From contig JAMCWO010000044.1 of assembly GCA_023481165.1 (NCBI GenBank), positions 1 to 34,162 of the forward strand: 34,162 nt of DNA, in the 5' to 3' direction. This document shows positions 31,617 to 34,162 of this stretch, in pieces; the first letter of the stretch is position 1, and every line of letters begins with the position of its first letter. A program made the translations under genes and the position numbers. Origin of the DNA: Planctomycetota bacterium (GTDB lineage: Bacteria > Planctomycetota > Phycisphaerae > Sedimentisphaerales > Anaerobacaceae). Below the pieces are notes generated by a model. The model searched no databases and was not told the DNA's origin. It saw only the letters and a program-made list of their open reading frames with translations.

Positions 31617-33215
31617 TTACGAGTTGATGATCTTGTATGCCTCTTCTTTGTAGGCTTCCATGATGTACGGGATGCCCGAGACCTGGGCCGCTTCGGGGGT
31701 CAGGGCCATCAGGTCCTGACGGCTGATCGTCGAAACCCGGAAGTTGCGGCTGCCGGCCATGAGCTGCTGCAGGCCGACCCGTAGCTTATCGGTGAAGGTG
31801 TACAGGCCGATCGCGCCGAGCGGCATCTCCTTGACGGTGTCCTTGCCATACTTGGCCACGAGGTCCTCGTAACTGACGAAGATCTCTTCGACCGTGTTGC
31901 CGAACGCGCTGACGGTCTTGGGCAGGGCATCGGGGCCTTCCTTGAGCCACTCGCCGATGTTCTTGCCGACCATGCCCGGGATCATCAGGGCCCGGCCCAT
32001 GCAGACCGCCTTGGTGAACGGAGAGCCCATCGCCAGGGCCTTGAAGACGTGGTCCTCGGAGCTGAAGCCGCCCGCAATGGCGATGTCCGGGACAAACTGC
32101 TTCCGGGCGGCCAGCTTCTGGCAGAGATCCTGCGTCATGGATTGCAGATAGAAGGTCGGGACGCCCCACTCCTGCATCATCCGCCACGGGCTCATGCCGG
32201 TCCCACCCGGAGCACCGTCGACCGTCAACAGGTCCAACCTGGCCTCGGAGGCCCACTTGATCGCCATCGCCAACTCGCGCATCGGATAGGCGCCGGTCTT
32301 GAGCGTGACACGCTTGGCGCCGAGCCGGCGGAGACGCTCGACTTCCTTTATGAATCCCTCGTGATCGACGAATCCCAGTCGGGAGTGCCGCTCGAAGTGC
32401 TTCAGCGCACCGTCACGGAACGCCGCCTGATTGGCCTCATTGGAGGGATCGGGGGTGACGAGATAGCCGCGCCGCTGCAGTTCCAGGGCCCGTTCCAGGG
32501 AATCGACCTGGATCTCGCCGCCGATGCACTTGGCGCCCTGACCCCACTTGAGCTCGACGCACTCGATGCCGAGCTTGCCGACCACGTACTCGGCGACGCC
32601 CAGACGGGTGTCTTCCACGTTCATCTGGACGATCATGTCGCCGTAGCCTTCGTGATAGCGGCGGTACTGGGCCACGCGCTCGGCCATGTTCGGGGACTTG
32701 GTCACCTTGCCCTTGGCGTCCAGTTCAAGTCCGGGATCGATGCCGCAGACGTTCTCGCCGCAGACCAGCGTGATGCCCGAGATGGCGGCGCCCGCGGCGA
32801 AGTGCGCCCAGTTCTTGCGGGCGATCTCGGTGGAACCGAGGGCCCCGGTGAAAATCGGCAGCCGCATCTTCACCTTCTTGGTGACGCCGTACTCGGTCTC
32901 CGTGTTGACCATCGGAAACAGCGTGTTGTCCGAGTGCCCTGCCGCCCCCTGGGCCAGACCCTTGGCCCCCAGCGCATAGCCGGCGATATTCAGGTGCGAA
33001 TAGTCGACCGGATAGTTCTTGTCGGCGCCGGCGGTCAGCGTCCCGAAGGGACCCGGGTAGAGCACTTCCCGGCCCCGGAAGGTGGACTTGAACACCTCGC
33101 AGTTGCCCCGGCAGCCGTCGATACAACGGGTGCACAAGCCCGAGACCGGCGCCACGCTCCGGGAGCGGTTCATCGTTTGGGTTGCCTCATTGGCATTGGG
33201 TTGTAGCAGGTTCAT
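31617..33215 (-). CDS. FMN-dependent glutamate-synthase-like protein with N-terminal Cys cluster
   Basis: This 532-residue protein is the isolated glutamate synthase (GltB central) FMN-binding barrel: LPIFTGALGSTEIARKNW, ECVELKWGQGAKCIGGEI, LRRLGAKRVTLKTGAYPM, LLTVDGAPGGTGMSPWRMM, DIAIAGGFSSEDHVFKALAM and AVCMGRALMIPGM. It lacks the glutaminase domain, so it is not a full glutamate synthase; stand-alone relatives are called GltB2-like. The N terminus has C-x2-C-x3-C-x3-C (Cys28, 31, 35, 39), a possible iron-sulfur or zinc site. ATG 33215 is chosen (GGAG six bases upstream); ATG 33221 abuts it. It is divergent from a LysR regulator. Confidence 0.88.
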   Translation of the reverse strand: MNLLQPNANEATQTMNRSRSVAPVSGLCTRCIDGCRGNCEVFKSTFRGREVLYPGPFGTLTAGADKNYPVDYSHLNIAGYALGAKGLAQGAAGHSDNTLFPMVNTETEYGVTKKVKMRLPIFTGALGSTEIARKNWAHFAAGAAISGITLVCGENVCGIDPGLELDAKGKVTKSPNMAERVAQYRRYHEGYGDMIVQMNVEDTRLGVAEYVVGKLGIECVELKWGQGAKCIGGEIQVDSLERALELQRRGYLVTPDPSNEANQAAFRDGALKHFERHSRLGFVDHEGFIKEVERLRRLGAKRVTLKTGAYPMRELAMAIKWASEARLDLLTVDGAPGGTGMSPWRMMQEWGVPTFYLQSMTQDLCQKLAARKQFVPDIAIAGGFSSEDHVFKALAMGSPFTKAVCMGRALMIPGMVGKNIGEWLKEGPDALPKTVSAFGNTVEEIFVSYEDLVAKYGKDTVKEMPLGAIGLYTFTDKLRVGLQQLMAGSRNFRVSTISRQDLMALTPEAAQVSGIPYIMEAYKEEAYKIINS

Positions 33216-33261
33216 TGGCATCTCCTTCTTAAAAAACTGAACTTGCTTTTCATTAGCGGAG

Positions 33262-33291
33262 CTTATATTATGAGGGCTGATAGCTAATCAG
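33262..33291 (-). promoter_or_regulatory. Candidate LysR-type box and promoter of the glutamate-synthase-like gene
   Basis: CTGAT (33277-33281) and ATCAG (33287-33291) form a T-N11-A dyad, TGATAGCTAATCA, typical of LysR sites. On the minus strand it occupies the -35 position of a TATAAG -10 box (33262-33267), and no good -35 hexamer is present, which fits activator dependence. Confidence 0.45.
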
Positions 33292-33333
33292 GGAAGCCTC
33301 TTATCCTGATATGTGGCATTAGGAAGGTTAATA

Positions 33334-34162
33334 GTGCATATAGAAACACTGAAGATCTTCTGCGATCTGGCGGATTCGCGGAGCTTCTCCAAGACGGCGG
33401 AGAAGCACCTGCTGAGCCAGTCTGCCATTTCCCAACAACTGGCGCAGCTCGAGCTGGCCCATAAATGCCAGTTGATCGCCCGCAAGAAGCGGCCGATCGA
33501 GCTGACCACCGCCGGCCAAGCGTTCTACAAGGCCGCCAAAGACATCCTCGAAAGGTATGACCAGTTCCGGACGGAGCTGAACGCGCTCAAGAGCGGCATT
33601 GAGACCAGAATCAACGTCGCGGCGATCTTCAGCATCGGGATGCACAGCCTGCCCGATTACGTGAAGAAGTTCATGATCCGGTACCCGACCGTGAACATGC
33701 GCATCGAGTACTTCAGCGCTGACAACGTTTATGAGATGGTGCTCAACGGCGAGTTCGATATCGGGCTGGTCGCCGTGCCCAAGAAGGATAGACGCCTGGA
33801 TGTCTATGAATTCGAGGAAGAGCCGCTGGTCCTCGTTTGCAGCCCCAAGCATCCCTTGGCCGACGAGACCAAAGCCGACATTCATAAGCTGCAGTTCGAG
33901 CGGTTCATCGCGTTTGAGAAGGACGTGCCTACCCGCATCTGGATCGACAACATTCTGTCCCGCTACAGCACGGTGGTGCGCACCGTCATGGAATTTGATA
34001 ACGTCGAGACCGTCAAACGCGCCGTGGAAATCAACGCGGGGGTGAGTATCCTGCCACAGGCCACCGTCGTTCAGGAGATAGCCGGCGGGACGCTCAAGGC
34101 AATCCCCTTCTCCAACGACCAATTCTTCCGCCCCACCGGCATCATTGTCCGCAAGGGGCGGA
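33334..34162 (+). CDS. LysR-type transcriptional regulator (cut by window end)
   Basis: The frame opens with GTG at 33334, seven bases after AGGAAGG, and stays open to the window end (276 codons seen). The N-terminal winged helix is clear: MHIETLKIFCDLADSRSFSK, TAEKHLLSQSAISQQLAQLE and LTTAGQAFY. The effector domain follows from about residue 90 (INVAAIFSIGMHSLPDYV, YEMVLNGEFDIGLVAVP, PLVLVCSPKHPLA, VKRAVEINAGVSILP). Divergent placement implies control of the glutamate-synthase-like gene, probably with autoregulation through the shared 118-base region. The C-terminal 15-30 residues lie outside the window. Confidence 0.93.
   Translation, partial: MHIETLKIFCDLADSRSFSKTAEKHLLSQSAISQQLAQLELAHKCQLIARKKRPIELTTAGQAFYKAAKDILERYDQFRTELNALKSGIETRINVAAIFSIGMHSLPDYVKKFMIRYPTVNMRIEYFSADNVYEMVLNGEFDIGLVAVPKKDRRLDVYEFEEEPLVLVCSPKHPLADETKADIHKLQFERFIAFEKDVPTRIWIDNILSRYSTVVRTVMEFDNVETVKRAVEINAGVSILPQATVVQEIAGGTLKAIPFSNDQFFRPTGIIVRKGR

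Noticed and set aside
32049-33206. 385-codon open frame on the plus strand
   Set aside because: Antisense shadow of the glutamate-synthase-like gene, without motifs.
1-34162. tRNA or rRNA genes
   Set aside because: No cloverleaf-like segment with T-loop sequence or rRNA core motif was recognised; a covariance search could not be run.

Overview
The window looks like GC-rich chromosomal DNA of a planctomycete, most likely of the Phycisphaerae/Sedimentisphaerales type. This is inference. It rests on an orphan prepilin-like protein ending in an LLDGHV motif, several Gfo/Idh/MocA oxidoreductases and TIM-barrel sugar isomerases, a lone GH27 and a lone GH130 enzyme, a stand-alone RRM protein beside a cold-shock protein, and many short palindromic intergenic repeats. 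I see no rRNA, tRNA, CRISPR array, phage module or transposase.

Layout. 1-499: no convincing gene, one hairpin. 500-3030 (+): a double zinc-ribbon protein, an unlisted 27-residue membrane peptide, LemA and an M48 (HtpX-like) protease with a C-terminal zinc ribbon, probably one membrane quality-control operon. 3184-3387 (-): cold-shock protein with a strong terminator. 3674-7325 (-): xfp-ackA, the phosphoketolase/acetate kinase pair (bifid shunt), with a near-consensus promoter. 7493-9164 (-): a compact operon of a Tat-type Rieske lipoprotein, an FGE-sulfatase-fold lipoprotein and a GGQ release-factor-like protein. 9409-12441 (+): a Gfo/Idh/MocA oxidoreductase and a B12-binding radical SAM protein. 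12579-12878 (-): RRM protein. 13197-15176 (+): secreted GH27 with an NPCBM domain. 15341-16036 (-): polytopic membrane protein. 16427-17278 (+): prepilin-like protein.

17359-21952 (-) is a four-gene sugar operon: a ketose 3-epimerase-like protein, a TIM-barrel isomerase, a Gfo/Idh/MocA dehydrogenase and a cupin/mannose-6-phosphate-isomerase-like protein. Two of its internal gaps are filled by hairpin-rich repeat cassettes. After a secreted unknown protein (22285-22944) comes a 1.8 kb gene-free island (22945-24788) packed with at least eight unrelated short repeat families, including a degenerate 227-bp-period array.

24789-26984 (+) encodes an MsbA-like ABC exporter with a PDZ-like domain in its first extracytoplasmic loop, the most unusual protein here. 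It is followed by a GH130 glycoside phosphorylase, an aldo/keto reductase (-), an orphan terminator, a divergent panB (+), a family-4 uracil-DNA glycosylase (-) whose linker carries an in-frame genomic tandem repeat, and a glutamate-synthase-like FMN protein (-). The last is transcribed divergently from a LysR regulator that runs off the window end; a T-N11-A box sits where the promoter -35 should be.

Taken together, the genes suggest a heterotrophic polysaccharide/sugar degrader: alpha-galactoside and mannoside release (GH27, GH130), sugar oxidation and epimerisation (17359-21952), and phosphoketolase fermentation to acetate. No database search was possible; all family names are from motif recognition.
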